A DNA stretch of 64,000 bases from Acidobacteria bacterium UBA2994 (GCA_002346545.1 DEAA01000050.1:59037-123036), one strand, 5' to 3'. Numbered from the stretch's first letter, positions 24,217 to 33,482 are shown. The notes: a model not told the origin generated them from the letters alone. Numbers and translations: made by a program.

Positions 24217-25380
24217 TCATGCCTGCTCGGCGAGCGCCGGCTGGCGGTCAATGATCTCGCGATAGAACGACTCGTAGTCTGGCACAACGGCATTAACGCA
24301 GAACCGCTCCAAGACCGAGGCGAGCGCCGCCTCCGACATCTGCCGATGACGCGCCGGATCCTGCAGAATCGCGGCCCCGCTCGCGGACATCGCCTCCAAG
24401 TCGTCCGGGTCGTGCAGAAACCCGGTGACCCCGTGGTCGATTACTTCCGGAAGGCCGCCGACCCGTGACGCCACGACCGGGACCTGACACGCCATCGCCT
24501 CGAGAGCAGCCAGGCCGAAGCTCTCCTGTTCGGAAGGCAACAGAAAGAGGTCGGAGACCGAGAGCAACGGGACGACCTGCTCCTGCTCGCCCAGCTGCTC
24601 CACCGCGTCACTCACGCCGAGCGTCCGGGCGCACCGGCCCGCGCGGTCAAGATCCGGTCCGTCGCCAACCAGCAGCAGGCGTGCCGGCACCTCCGCTCGG
24701 ATGCGCGCGAAGATCTCTATGACCGCCTCCGGGCGCTTCACCGCGCGAAAGTTCGACACGTGCACCACCAGCCGAACCTGGGCATCGCCCCCCGTCAGTC
24801 TGGCCCGTAGCGCGGGATCCTCGATACGCCGGTGGATCTGGCAGTCGAGAAAATTGGGGATGACCCGGATCTTGGCGCGGACCGGAAGCTGCCGGTAGGT
24901 ATCGTCGCGCAAGCTTCGCGAGACTGCGGTCACGCCATCCGACTGGTCGATGCAAAATGCGGCGGTTTCCGAGTAGGAGCTGTCGCTCCCGATCAACGTG
25001 ACGTCAGTGCCATGCAGGGTGGTGACGACCCGCGGCACCTTAGACGCGGGATTGTTGGCCAGAATCTGTCGAGCTAGATACGCGGCTGCAGCATGCGGAA
25101 TGGCGTAGTGGGCGTGGATGATGTCGAGGTCGTAGTCTCGACTAACCTGGACGATCTTATTGGCGAGCGAGAGCAGATACTGCGGCTCGCGGAACAGCGG
25201 GTAGCCAGGCGTCTGCACCGCATGGAACGCCAGCCCGACGTGATAATCCGGCACACGGAACGGCAGCTCGGTGCTGATCAGCCTGACCTGATGACCGCGG
25301 TCGGCCAGCGCCTTGGCCAGCTCGGCGGCCACAATGCCGCTGCCGCCTACTGACGCGTAACAGACAATTCCGACGTTCAT
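24217..25380 (-). CDS. bshA: N-acetyl-alpha-D-glucosaminyl L-malate synthase
   Basis: BshA is a GT4 glycosyltransferase that joins UDP-GlcNAc to L-malate, the first step of bacillithiol synthesis. It has 387 residues. The N-terminus (VGIVCYASVGGSGIVAAELAKAL) and the RVPDYHVGLAFHAV and IIHAHYAIPHAAAAYLA stretches are typical of BshA. The C-terminal GT4 donor site with ESFGLAALEAMACQVPVVAS is intact. It sits 22 bp downstream of bshB1 on the same strand. The third enzyme, BshC, is not in the window. GAGGGG precedes the ATG closely. Confidence 0.9.
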   Translation of the reverse strand: MNVGIVCYASVGGSGIVAAELAKALADRGHQVRLISTELPFRVPDYHVGLAFHAVQTPGYPLFREPQYLLSLANKIVQVSRDYDLDIIHAHYAIPHAAAAYLARQILANNPASKVPRVVTTLHGTDVTLIGSDSSYSETAAFCIDQSDGVTAVSRSLRDDTYRQLPVRAKIRVIPNFLDCQIHRRIEDPALRARLTGGDAQVRLVVHVSNFRAVKRPEAVIEIFARIRAEVPARLLLVGDGPDLDRAGRCARTLGVSDAVEQLGEQEQVVPLLSVSDLFLLPSEQESFGLAALEAMACQVPVVASRVGGLPEVIDHGVTGFLHDPDDLEAMSASGAAILQDPARHRQMSEAALASVLERFCVNAVVPDYESFYREIIDRQPALAEQA

Positions 25381-25402
25381 GACCCCTCGACGCGCGCAGC
25401 CC

Positions 25403-26095
25403 TCATTTCATCACGCCTGCCCGCTGCAACGGTTCGCGTACGACGAACCCCTCCGCCCACTCGACCCCGATGGCCGCGCCAAACCCTGCGTCTCGGCTCT
25501 CGATGAGACGACGAAACGATGATGCCGTGAGACGCGTCGCGACGGCGTCCGCGTCCTGAGGCACAAACTGGCTGCGGTGGCAGTCGAGTGCGCGCCGCTT
25601 GCTGTCGTAGTCGGCTGACACGTCAACGACGAACGACGGCGTCCCGGCATTGTTGATGTAATAGTGGCAGACCCAGTCAGGACTCCACGCCTCGCCAGGT
25701 GCGCCGAAGCGCCGCAACCTCGCCTTAAAGACCGCGCTCGCCAGCAGACGGCTGGCGGCCACGTGGTCGGGATGGCGATCGTCCCAGTACGGAATCAACA
25801 CGGTTGCCGGCCGACTCCGGCGGAGGAGCTCCACCGCGTCACGGAGCTGGTCGTCACCGCCTATCGCCCCATCGGGCCATCCGAGGTTCTCGCGCCACGT
25901 GGCACCAAGCGTCTCCGCCGCGGCACCAGCTTCGGCCAGCCGTTCCTCGACGGTACCGTTGCTGCCAAGCTCACCTCGAGTCAGATCGCATAGCCCCACG
26001 GCCTGGCCCTGACGCACCGCCTTCGCAATGGTGGCGCCGGCGCCGATCTCGATGTCATCGGGGTGCGGCCCGAAGGCCAGGATGTCTACCTGCAC
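25403..26095 (-). CDS. bshB1: Bacillithiol biosynthesis deacetylase
   Basis: BshB removes the acetyl group from GlcNAc-malate. This is a 230-residue PIG-L-fold zinc enzyme. The metal motif is GPHPDDIEIGAG (His11, Asp13, Asp14), and the third zinc ligand lies in DDRHPDHVAASRL. The ending region HRSQFVPQ and EWAEGFVVREPL are characteristic of BshB1. The start is GTG. With bshA directly downstream, two of the three bacillithiol genes are present. A much larger secreted PIG-L protein follows bshA, so two deacetylases of the same fold share one gene string. Confidence 0.9.
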   Translation of the reverse strand: MQVDILAFGPHPDDIEIGAGATIAKAVRQGQAVGLCDLTRGELGSNGTVEERLAEAGAAAETLGATWRENLGWPDGAIGGDDQLRDAVELLRRSRPATVLIPYWDDRHPDHVAASRLLASAVFKARLRRFGAPGEAWSPDWVCHYYINNAGTPSFVVDVSADYDSKRRALDCHRSQFVPQDADAVATRLTASSFRRLIESRDAGFGAAIGVEWAEGFVVREPLQRAGVMK

Positions 26096-26137
26096 ACAGC
26101 CTCACAGACGGATGGGCGCGTCGTTCTATTGGGTCCG

Positions 26138-28132
26138 CTAGCGCTTGCCCGAGTATTCCAGCATCTGCGCAGTGAAGTCCTGTGGATACGAAATCGCGAC
26201 GTCGGTAATGGCGCCCGATGCATCGAACTCCGCCTCCAGCTTCGGCTGCACGAACCCGGAGTAGGACGGCAGCCCCACCGATTCCACTCGGGCCACCACT
26301 TCGTCCCGCAGCGCCGGATCGAAGTGGATGCCGTGGGTCTCGAACAGATCGCGCGCCGCCTCGTAATCCCCCTCCGACTTGATCCGCTGGATCTCGGCCA
26401 GTAGTGTCGCCGCCCCATTCCGGAACGCTCGCCAGTCGACCATGACATAGTAGGTTCTACCGTCCCGTTCGCGACGTTCGATAGCGGCAGTGTTCTCCAT
26501 GAGCCAGTGGACGATCATCTGACGGTTCCGCATGTGGTCTTGTTCGATCTGCGCCCCCTCGCGGACCCGCCGCAGTTGCACTAAGGCGTTTCTCGTATAG
26601 CTCTCGTATTCGGCTATCACGATCTCTTCGTGCGCGTCCGCCGGCAACAGACCCAGCTCGACCAGCTTCGGGTCTGGCAGGAAGTAAAGCCCCACCAGAT
26701 CGGCACGAGCCTCCTCGAGCGCCGAGTACTGCTCTTTGAGGTCCGCCTGCGCATTCCCGCCCAGACGCTCCGACAGCTGCCCAGAGGCATGACCGATGAC
26801 CTCGTGCATGTTGGTGGTCATCTCTCCGGCCAAGCCGCCCCAGCGCCCTGACCGCTCCGCCTCCTCCTCGGTCCAAGCGAACTCCTGACGGTAGTTGGCG
26901 GGCCGACTGAGATCATAGGCCTCCGTTACGTTGGAGAGTGACACCGACTTGCTACCGTACTGCTCACGCACGATCTGGTCGTTCGGCAGGTTGATGCCGA
27001 TCGGCGTAATCGGGCCTGAGTCGCCGGTCTCAATGACCACATCGATAGCATTGGCGGTAATCCCGGTCACGCTCGGTTTGCGGTACTTCGGGTCCCAGGG
27101 CATCCGATCTTCGAACCACTGGGCGTTGGCGGCTAGCGCCTTGATGGCGCCGGTCTTCTCGGGGTTGACGTAGAACACCAGCGCTTCCCAGGCGCCTTTG
27201 GCGCCCCGCGCATCCATGTACACCTCGGTGAAGCCGTTGATAGTGTCGACCGACGACGCCTGGTCCTCGACCCAGGCGATGTCGTAGGCCCGCTGGTCGA
27301 CCGGAGCGCCAGTGCGATAGTAGGCGACATTCGCCCGCAGCGCCTTGGCCATCGCCTCGCTGGCGAACGGAATAGCCGCTTCGAGATGCCGGATGATCTC
27401 CGAGATCTCGTCACTGTAGCGGCCGCCGACCCGGTAGACCTCTTCGAACAGCTGACCAGCTCGCTTGACCAGCCGCGACGTCAGGGGGAACTCCTCTTCA
27501 AAGCCGTCGAGGTCGGCCATCGACACCCCTTTGTAGAGGTTGTTCGCGCTCGACAACAGGATGTCCTGCCCCGGCCCAGGCGTCTTGTTGGTCACGATCG
27601 GATCCAAATCCGGGTCAAAGAACAGCGGCCCCATCCGACCGAGCATGTCCGACAGCATCTCGAGGTCCCGCGTCGGGAAACGTGCGCCAGCGGTGGCTGC
27701 CGCCTCGGCCGCAGCTGCAAACGCCTCGGGCGACACCTCGAGGACAAACTTCCTGGCGGTGAGGTTGTTGTAGGGCCCCGTGTTGAGCCAGAAGAGCTTG
27801 GTGTAGATGTGGATCGCCTCGAGCGTGTCCGGGTCGACCCCCTGCGGGTGCGTCAAGATCTCTTCGAGTACCTCTCGCATCTCGAGGTTGTGCTCGTAGC
27901 GCTGGTCGTAGTAAATGTCGCGGCCAGCGAGTGCGGCCCTGGACAGGTGCCAGATCAGGGTCTTCTCCCGGAGCGACAAACCCTCGAAGCCGTCGGCATA
28001 CAGCTGCACGATTGCCGCTTCACCGACACGCTCGAGCAGGTAGGGCCGCTCGGCCGCCTCCTGGGCCGAAACTGCCCCCTCGCTCATCATGGCCCCGCAC
28101 GCCATCGCCATCGTCACTCTCAGCGTCCGCAT
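26138..28132 (-). CDS. Exported M49-family peptidase (dipeptidyl peptidase III-like)
   Basis: This metallopeptidase releases dipeptides from peptide N-termini. It has 664 residues with a signal peptide ending near GAVSAQE. The M49 zinc motif HEXXGH appears as HEVIGH (443-448), and the distal ligand motif as EEARAD (473-478). Most bacterial family members have HELLGH or similar and EECRAE. The ATG at 28132 has GGAGG 5 nt upstream. A GTG directly before it is also in frame. It is divergent from a DPP IV-like gene across 114 bp, suggesting coordinated peptide degradation in the periplasm. bshB1 follows after 42 bp. Confidence 0.85.
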   Translation of the reverse strand: MRTLRVTMAMACGAMMSEGAVSAQEAAERPYLLERVGEAAIVQLYADGFEGLSLREKTLIWHLSRAALAGRDIYYDQRYEHNLEMREVLEEILTHPQGVDPDTLEAIHIYTKLFWLNTGPYNNLTARKFVLEVSPEAFAAAAEAAATAGARFPTRDLEMLSDMLGRMGPLFFDPDLDPIVTNKTPGPGQDILLSSANNLYKGVSMADLDGFEEEFPLTSRLVKRAGQLFEEVYRVGGRYSDEISEIIRHLEAAIPFASEAMAKALRANVAYYRTGAPVDQRAYDIAWVEDQASSVDTINGFTEVYMDARGAKGAWEALVFYVNPEKTGAIKALAANAQWFEDRMPWDPKYRKPSVTGITANAIDVVIETGDSGPITPIGINLPNDQIVREQYGSKSVSLSNVTEAYDLSRPANYRQEFAWTEEEAERSGRWGGLAGEMTTNMHEVIGHASGQLSERLGGNAQADLKEQYSALEEARADLVGLYFLPDPKLVELGLLPADAHEEIVIAEYESYTRNALVQLRRVREGAQIEQDHMRNRQMIVHWLMENTAAIERRERDGRTYYVMVDWRAFRNGAATLLAEIQRIKSEGDYEAARDLFETHGIHFDPALRDEVVARVESVGLPSYSGFVQPKLEAEFDASGAITDVAISYPQDFTAQMLEYSGKR

Positions 28133-28183
28133 CACACCCTCCAGGATTCGGCGGTCACCCCCGTTAGTGATTTGCTAAGCTGT

Positions 28184-28213
28184 TTCACAGAGTCGCAAGA
28201 CCGCCTGCATAAT
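28184..28213 (+). promoter_or_regulatory. Predicted promoter of the DPP IV-like gene
   Basis: TTCACA (28184-28189, 5 of 6 to consensus) and CATAAT (28208-28213, 5 of 6) are 18 nt apart. They lie 33 bp before the ATG at 28247, in the region shared with the divergent M49 peptidase. Predicted only. Confidence 0.5.
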
Positions 28214-28246
28214 TTTACCTCTGCCACGCGGTCCAGGGAGCTGCCT

Positions 28247-30517
28247 ATGACCCCGGTCAAGCCCGTTCGAGAGAGCCTTCGTACGCTGGTCTTCGCCGGC
28301 TGTCTGGCGATGGCTGCACCGGCCGGCGCGCAGGATCGGGTGCTGACGATTGACGAGATCTATCACCCCGATGCCCGGGTCGACTTCTCAGGCCGGGTCC
28401 CCTCCGACCTGACCTGGCTGACCGACCGCGAGTTCCTCCTGCGAGAGCGTGACCCCGCCGGTCGGACAGCGTTGCTGGCCGTCAACGCCGACAGCGGAAG
28501 CCGGCAACCGTGGGTGGACGCCACCGCGCTCGAACAGGCCCTGGCCGAGTTGCCGGGACTGGATGCCGATGCAGCTCGGGCGATCGCCCAGCGGGGACGC
28601 TACACCTGGAACCACGACCACTCCGCGGCGGTATTCGAGGTCGGGAGCGATCTCTACCTACTGCGGCGCCCAGTCGACCAGGACGGAGGGATCAGTCGGT
28701 TGACGCGGGACCCCGCGCTTGAGTCGATGCCCTCATTCAGCCCGGACGGACAGCTGGTGGCGTTTGTTAGGAACCACGACCTGGTCGTGGTCGATGTCGG
28801 CGCCCATCGAGAGTGGGCACTGACGGAGAACGGGACGGACGATCTCCTGAACGGCGAGCTCGACTGGGTCTACCAGGAAGAGATCTACGGTCGCGGCAAC
28901 TTCAAGGGCTACTGGTGGAGCCCGGACTCGGCCCATGTCGCCTACCTCCAGACCGACGAAAGCCCGGTCAAGGAGTTCACGGTGGTCGACCACCTTCCCT
29001 ACCGGCTCGAGTTGGAGACCACCGACTACCCAAAAGCGGGCGATCTAAACCCGCTGGTCCGCCTGGGCGTGGTACCGGCCGTGGGTGGCGAGACCGTCTG
29101 GGCCGATCTGGGCCGATACACGCCGACCGACCTCCTAATCGTCTCGGTCGACTGGACCCCTGACGGCGACGCGGTGGTCTTCCAGACCCAAAACCGCGAA
29201 CAGACCTGGCTCGATTTGAACCTCGCCGACCCGGTAACGGGTGATTCGATCCGGCTCTTTCAGGAAACCACACCGGCCTGGGTCGACGTGCACGGCGACC
29301 CGACCTGGCTGGAAGACGGGAGCTTCCTCTGGCTGAGCGAGCGGTCAGGCTGGAAACACCTCTATCACTACGAGAGCGACGGAACGCCGACCGGTCAGGT
29401 GACCGATGGCGAGTGGGAGCTGCGCACCCTCCACGGGGTGGACGAGTCTGGCGGTTGGATCTATTTCTCAGGCACCGAACGGAGCCCGATCGGAGGCGAC
29501 GTCTACCGGGTTCGGCTGGATGGATCGGGGTTGACGCGGCTCTCCGAGCGCAACGGGACCCATCGCGCCAACTTCAACCCCTCCTTCACGCGCTATATCG
29601 ACACGTGGAGCGACATCCACACCCCTCCCCAGGTCCGGGTTCATCAGGCCAACGGCACCGAGATCCGGGTAGTTTCCGAGAACCAAGTCGGCTCGCTCTC
29701 TAGATACCGCTTGTCGACGCCAGAGTTTCTCCAGATCGAAAGTCGAGATGGCTTCGTGATGGAAGCAATGCTCCTCAAGCCGCCAGACTTCGACCCGACA
29801 CGACGCTATCCGGTCTTCCAGCACACCTACGCCGGTCCGCACGCCCAGCAGGTCCGCAACAGCTGGGGCGGGAGCACCATGATGTTCTACCAGCTGCTCG
29901 CGCAGCGGGGAACCGTGGTTTGGGTGCTGGACAACCGGACCGCTAGCGGCAAAGGCGCTGTCTCCACCTGGCCGGTCTACCAGAACTTCGGTGAGCTCGA
30001 GCTTCGAGACATCGAGGACGGCATCTCCTGGCTCAAGCAACAACCGTGGGTAGACGGCGCCAGGATCGGCATCGAAGGCTGGAGCTACGGCGGGTTCATG
30101 ACCAGCTACGCGCTCACCCACAGCGAAAGTTTCGTCATGGGCATCGCCGGAGGCACGGTGAGCGACTGGCGGGACTACGACACGATCTACACCGAACGGT
30201 TCATGCGGATGCCGCAAAATAACCCGGAGGGCTATCGGAAGAGCTCGCCACGCTTCGCCGCGGCCGACCTGTCCGGCGCCCTCCTGCTGATCCACGGCAC
30301 CATGGACGACAATGTCCATCTGCAGAACACCCTACAGTTCACGTATGAACTCCAGAAGGCCGGCAAGCAGTTCGATCTGATGCTCTACCCGCGCTCGCGG
30401 CACGGCATCACTGATCCTGCACAGAACACGCATCTGCGACATCGCATGCTCGAGTTCATCCTCGAGCACCTGGAACCGTCCGGTACGGTGCCCGCCGGGT
30501 CGTCGGGCCCTCGCTAG
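28247..30517 (+). CDS. Exported dipeptidyl peptidase IV-like S9 prolyl peptidase
   Basis: This serine peptidase cleaves X-Pro (or X-Ala) dipeptides. It has 756 residues with a signal peptide ending in GAQD. The N-terminal propeller holds the substrate-anchoring Glu pair in YQEEIYGR (211-212). The C-terminal alpha/beta hydrolase has Ser613 in GWSYGGFMTS, Asp in HGTMDDNVH (683-691) and His719 in RHGI. The frame is open from 27386, antisense to the M49 gene. The ATG at 28247 with GGGAG and the signal peptide marks the true start. The MTHFR-like gene follows after 19 bp. Confidence 0.92.
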   Translation: MTPVKPVRESLRTLVFAGCLAMAAPAGAQDRVLTIDEIYHPDARVDFSGRVPSDLTWLTDREFLLRERDPAGRTALLAVNADSGSRQPWVDATALEQALAELPGLDADAARAIAQRGRYTWNHDHSAAVFEVGSDLYLLRRPVDQDGGISRLTRDPALESMPSFSPDGQLVAFVRNHDLVVVDVGAHREWALTENGTDDLLNGELDWVYQEEIYGRGNFKGYWWSPDSAHVAYLQTDESPVKEFTVVDHLPYRLELETTDYPKAGDLNPLVRLGVVPAVGGETVWADLGRYTPTDLLIVSVDWTPDGDAVVFQTQNREQTWLDLNLADPVTGDSIRLFQETTPAWVDVHGDPTWLEDGSFLWLSERSGWKHLYHYESDGTPTGQVTDGEWELRTLHGVDESGGWIYFSGTERSPIGGDVYRVRLDGSGLTRLSERNGTHRANFNPSFTRYIDTWSDIHTPPQVRVHQANGTEIRVVSENQVGSLSRYRLSTPEFLQIESRDGFVMEAMLLKPPDFDPTRRYPVFQHTYAGPHAQQVRNSWGGSTMMFYQLLAQRGTVVWVLDNRTASGKGAVSTWPVYQNFGELELRDIEDGISWLKQQPWVDGARIGIEGWSYGGFMTSYALTHSESFVMGIAGGTVSDWRDYDTIYTERFMRMPQNNPEGYRKSSPRFAAADLSGALLLIHGTMDDNVHLQNTLQFTYELQKAGKQFDLMLYPRSRHGITDPAQNTHLRHRMLEFILEHLEPSGTVPAGSSGPR

Positions 30518-30536
30518 AAGCACGCCCTCGCCGCCC

Positions 30537-31391
30537 GTGTCCCTCCGTCACACGTTCGAACGCGACCAGACCATTATCGCCGCGGAGCTGCGTCCGCCCC
30601 GTATCCAGCTCGACGCCGCCTCCGGCATCGACGCCTGGATCGACACCTACCATGGGGTTCGCAGACTGGCTCGCCAAGAGACCTTCGTCTTCCTCACCGA
30701 CAGCGCGGTCGGCCAGCAGGAGGAAGACAGCCTCAGACACCTCGAGGTCAACCTCGGGACGCAAGCGCCGCGCGACCGGGTCGTGCCGTTCCTGACCACA
30801 AAACACCCACTCGAGTACTGCCTGAGCTATGCGGACCGCGCCCACGCGCTCGGCTTCCAAGCCCTGGTGGTCTTGGGTGGCGACCAGCATGTGGGTCCAC
30901 CACGGTGCGTCGAGCACGGCTGGCAGCTCCGTGCGGAGATCCGATCGCGCCAGCCGGAGCTGCTGCTCGGGGGATGGGCGAACCCGGCCCGGGATGCCTC
31001 GACCCAGATCGGCTATCTGACCGCCGCCACGGCCACGGCCGACTTCTATCTGACGCAGATCGTCTCTCACCACGATCCAGTTCCGGTAGAGCGGTTTCTG
31101 GCTGAGGCGCAACGGGCGCAGCTGCAACCTCCGGGTGTATTTGGCGTCTTCTACTACCGCAGCGCGAACCCCCAGACACTGAAGGTCCTAAGCAACTTCC
31201 TGGCGGTGCCGACCGAGGAGCTAATCCGAGAGTTCGAGGGCGGCGCGAGCCCCGAGCTGATCTGCGCCAGGACCATCCGCTGTCTCAGGGAAATGGGCGC
31301 TCAACACGTCTACGTGAGCAACCTGCCGGTCGGTCAGGCCGCGCAGACGCTGGCGCGAATCATCGAACTGGCGGACGGCGACCAGGCCTGA
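30537..31391 (+). CDS. Methylenetetrahydrofolate reductase-like TIM-barrel protein
   Basis: This 284-residue protein resembles the MTHFR family: IIAAELRPPR at the start (where EXXPP is typical), ALGFQALVVLGGDQHVG (FAD-contact strand, normally LRGD) and ADFYLTQIVSHHDPVPVERFL (the family's DFxxTQ). It may reduce methylene-THF or belong to a related branch with another folate-like substrate, since the strongest FAD motifs are altered. The start is GTG, with no good ribosome site, 19 bp after the peptidase gene. I do not assign metF. Confidence 0.65.
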   Translation: MSLRHTFERDQTIIAAELRPPRIQLDAASGIDAWIDTYHGVRRLARQETFVFLTDSAVGQQEEDSLRHLEVNLGTQAPRDRVVPFLTTKHPLEYCLSYADRAHALGFQALVVLGGDQHVGPPRCVEHGWQLRAEIRSRQPELLLGGWANPARDASTQIGYLTAATATADFYLTQIVSHHDPVPVERFLAEAQRAQLQPPGVFGVFYYRSANPQTLKVLSNFLAVPTEELIREFEGGASPELICARTIRCLREMGAQHVYVSNLPVGQAAQTLARIIELADGDQA

Positions 31392-31397
31392 CCTTGT

Positions 31398-31415
31398 CCG
31401 GCCGATAACGGCCGG
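31398..31415. terminator. Hairpin between convergent genes
   Basis: CCGGCCG (31398-31404), loop ATAA, CGGCCGG (31409-31415) form a perfect 7-bp stem between the MTHFR-like gene and the minus-strand DoxX gene. There is no T tract on either side; a possible bidirectional terminator. Confidence 0.4.
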
Positions 31416-31430
31416 GGGAACAGCCAAAGC

Positions 31431-31898
31431 CTACCGCCGCTGGAGCCGCGCGCGTTCGGCCGCCTCGCCCGAGCCGCCACCCCGGCGACGCGCTCGATCG
31501 AACGAGAGGCCGCCTGGCCCGGTCAACCAGAGACTCAGGAGCGCTCCGCCCAGCAGCAGGTCGAACTCGTACCCGTGGGCGACACCCGGCTCGAGCGCCC
31601 AGTTCAAGAAGAGCCCGTGAGGGACGCGTACCTGCCAGGCCATGGCCGCGGTGGCCAGCACCAGTATCGGCGTGACCCATCTCGTGAATGCCCCCACCAT
31701 CAGGAGGGCCCCACCCGCCACTTCAAGCCCGCCCAGGGTCATCGCCACGAGCTCGGGTCGCCCAACACCGAGCCCAGCCAGCAGCGCGGCGGTCGCCTCG
31801 GCGGCGCCGGGCGGCGCCGGAACGAATCTGATCAGCCCATGCGCGATACACACGGCGCCGACGACGAGCCGCAGGACGATCGGACCAAGACCGCTCAT
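31431..31898 (-). CDS. DoxX-family membrane protein
   Basis: This 155-residue integral membrane protein has four hydrophobic helices. The DoxX pattern is clear: RLVVGAVCIAHGLIRF in helix 1, LGGLEVAGGALLMVGAFTRWVTPILVL in helices 2-3 and a final EFDLLLGGALLSLWLTGPG. Family members are linked to quinone or thiol redox in membranes, but this protein's role is not known. It starts 11 bp after the flavin disulfide oxidoreductase gene on the same strand, which supports a redox connection. No Shine-Dalgarno is seen; translational coupling is likely. Confidence 0.75.
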   Translation of the reverse strand: MSGLGPIVLRLVVGAVCIAHGLIRFVPAPPGAAEATAALLAGLGVGRPELVAMTLGGLEVAGGALLMVGAFTRWVTPILVLATAAMAWQVRVPHGLFLNWALEPGVAHGYEFDLLLGGALLSLWLTGPGGLSFDRARRRGGGSGEAAERARLQRR

Positions 31899-31909
31899 AC
31901 CAAGTTCGG

Positions 31910-33430
31910 CTACCGTGTCAAACGGAACCAGAATCCGAGCAACCGCTTCACCATCGGCGTGACCCGGCTGACGCTGTACTGGAGGGCCGTCCGGCGGATG
32001 GCATCCGCCTGCGTCGGGTACGGATGGATCACGGTGGACAACGTCGACAACCCGAGTTTAGCGACCATCGCCAGGGTAACCTCGCTGATCATCTCCCCCG
32101 CATGTCGCGCCACGATCGTCGCCCCGAGGATCTCGTCGGTGCCGCGTCTGGTGTGAATCCGGACGAAGCCCTCATCATCGCCGTCGGTGAGCGCTCGGTC
32201 GACCGCCGGCCAGGGCTGGGTGTAGGTCTCCACCGACACCCCCTGTGCCTCCGCCTGCTCGGCGGAGAGCCCGACATGGGCGACCTCCGGATCGGTATAG
32301 GTACACCACGGCATAGTCAGCGTGCTCAGGCGGCGACGCCCCGGAAATAACGCGTTCTGGACCGCGATTCTCGCCGCGTCCTCGGCCGCATGCGTGAACT
32401 GCCAGGCCATGCAGACGTCACCGGCGGCATAGATCCTGGGATTGGAGGTCTGGAGAGTATCGTCCACCGTGATACCGCGATGGTCATGGTTGACGCCTGC
32501 CAGCCCAAGCCCCAGCCCGTCGGTGTTCGGACGCCTGCCAGCCGCGACCAGGATGCGGTCGACCGCGACCACCTCGTCGCCCTGGTCGGTTACCAGACGG
32601 ATTCGCCGCTCCTCCCCCTCCCGATCGACCCGTTCAATAGTCGCGCCCATGACGAGCCGGACTCCATCCCGCTCCAGCTCCGCCTGGACGATGGCTACAG
32701 CGTCCGGATCCTCCCGCGGGAGCAGTCGCGGCCTCATCTCGAGAAGGGTCACGCTGGCCCCGAGCCGCTGAAATGCCTGAGCCAGCTCGGCCCCGATCGG
32801 TCCGCCCCCGATCACGGCGAGCCGCTCGGGGCATTCGGTTAGGTTGAAGACAGTGGCGTTGGTCAGATACCCGGCGTCGTCGAGCCCCGGAATCGGCAGG
32901 CGCGCCGCCCGAGCGCCGCTGGCCACGACGGCTCGCCTGAACCGGAGCGTCGCGCCGGCAACCTCGAGCGTCGTCTCTCCGGTGAAACTCCCCTCGCCGA
33001 GAAAGACGTCGACCCCCTTCTCGTCCCGGTAGCGAACGGCCGAATCATGGGGACTGATACGCGCCCGGATCCGGCGCATCCGCTCCATGACCGCCTCGAA
33101 ATCCGGGCTCGCCTGCCCCCCCGTCCACCCCAGCGCGGCGGCATCCCTCTGCTCGGCGAAGTAACGCGACGAGCGCAGGACACTCTTCGACGGTACGCAT
33201 CCCACGTTGAGACAGTCGCCTCCCATCAGTTCCCGCTCGACCAAGGCCACCCTAGCCCCCGCACCGGCAGCAAACGAAGCAGCGATGAGGCCGGCGGTCC
33301 CGGCTCCCACCACCACGAGGTGGTAGCGCTCGGCCGGGATCGGGTTCACCCAGTCCGCGGGGTGGACATTGGCGAGCAGCGCTCGATTGTGAGCGTCGAG
33401 GGGGAACAACCCGTCCGATGGGGAGGCCAT
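31910..33430 (-). CDS. FAD-dependent pyridine nucleotide-disulfide oxidoreductase (MerA/lipoamide dehydrogenase-like)
   Basis: This is a flavoprotein disulfide reductase of 506 residues. The FAD site is VVVGAGTAGLIAA and the redox-active disulfide is in GGDCLNVGCVPSKS. The second nucleotide site is LAVIGGGPIGAELAQAF and the dimer domain ends the protein. It has neither the N-terminal heavy-metal domain nor the C-terminal Cys pair of true mercuric reductases. The substrate could be a small disulfide such as bacillithiol disulfide, by analogy with bacillithiol genes nearby (inference). The frame opens with a TTG at 33436. The ATG at 33430 with GGAG is preferred. DoxX lies downstream. Confidence 0.8.
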   Translation of the reverse strand: MASPSDGLFPLDAHNRALLANVHPADWVNPIPAERYHLVVVGAGTAGLIAASFAAGAGARVALVERELMGGDCLNVGCVPSKSVLRSSRYFAEQRDAAALGWTGGQASPDFEAVMERMRRIRARISPHDSAVRYRDEKGVDVFLGEGSFTGETTLEVAGATLRFRRAVVASGARAARLPIPGLDDAGYLTNATVFNLTECPERLAVIGGGPIGAELAQAFQRLGASVTLLEMRPRLLPREDPDAVAIVQAELERDGVRLVMGATIERVDREGEERRIRLVTDQGDEVVAVDRILVAAGRRPNTDGLGLGLAGVNHDHRGITVDDTLQTSNPRIYAAGDVCMAWQFTHAAEDAARIAVQNALFPGRRRLSTLTMPWCTYTDPEVAHVGLSAEQAEAQGVSVETYTQPWPAVDRALTDGDDEGFVRIHTRRGTDEILGATIVARHAGEMISEVTLAMVAKLGLSTLSTVIHPYPTQADAIRRTALQYSVSRVTPMVKRLLGFWFRLTR

Positions 33431-33482
33431 GCGCAACTCCGTACGGTCGTCGGCGCAGACCGTCGGCGCCGATCGCGGGGTG

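Noticed and set aside
27386..28246. In-frame extension of the DPP IV-like gene upstream by 287 codons
   Set aside because: It is antisense to the M49 peptidase and carries no domain. The ATG at 28247 has GGGAG and starts a signal peptide.
31910..33430. Mercuric reductase (merA) call
   Set aside because: There is no N-terminal metal-binding domain, no C-terminal Cys pair, and no mer genes nearby; only the general disulfide reductase fold is supported.
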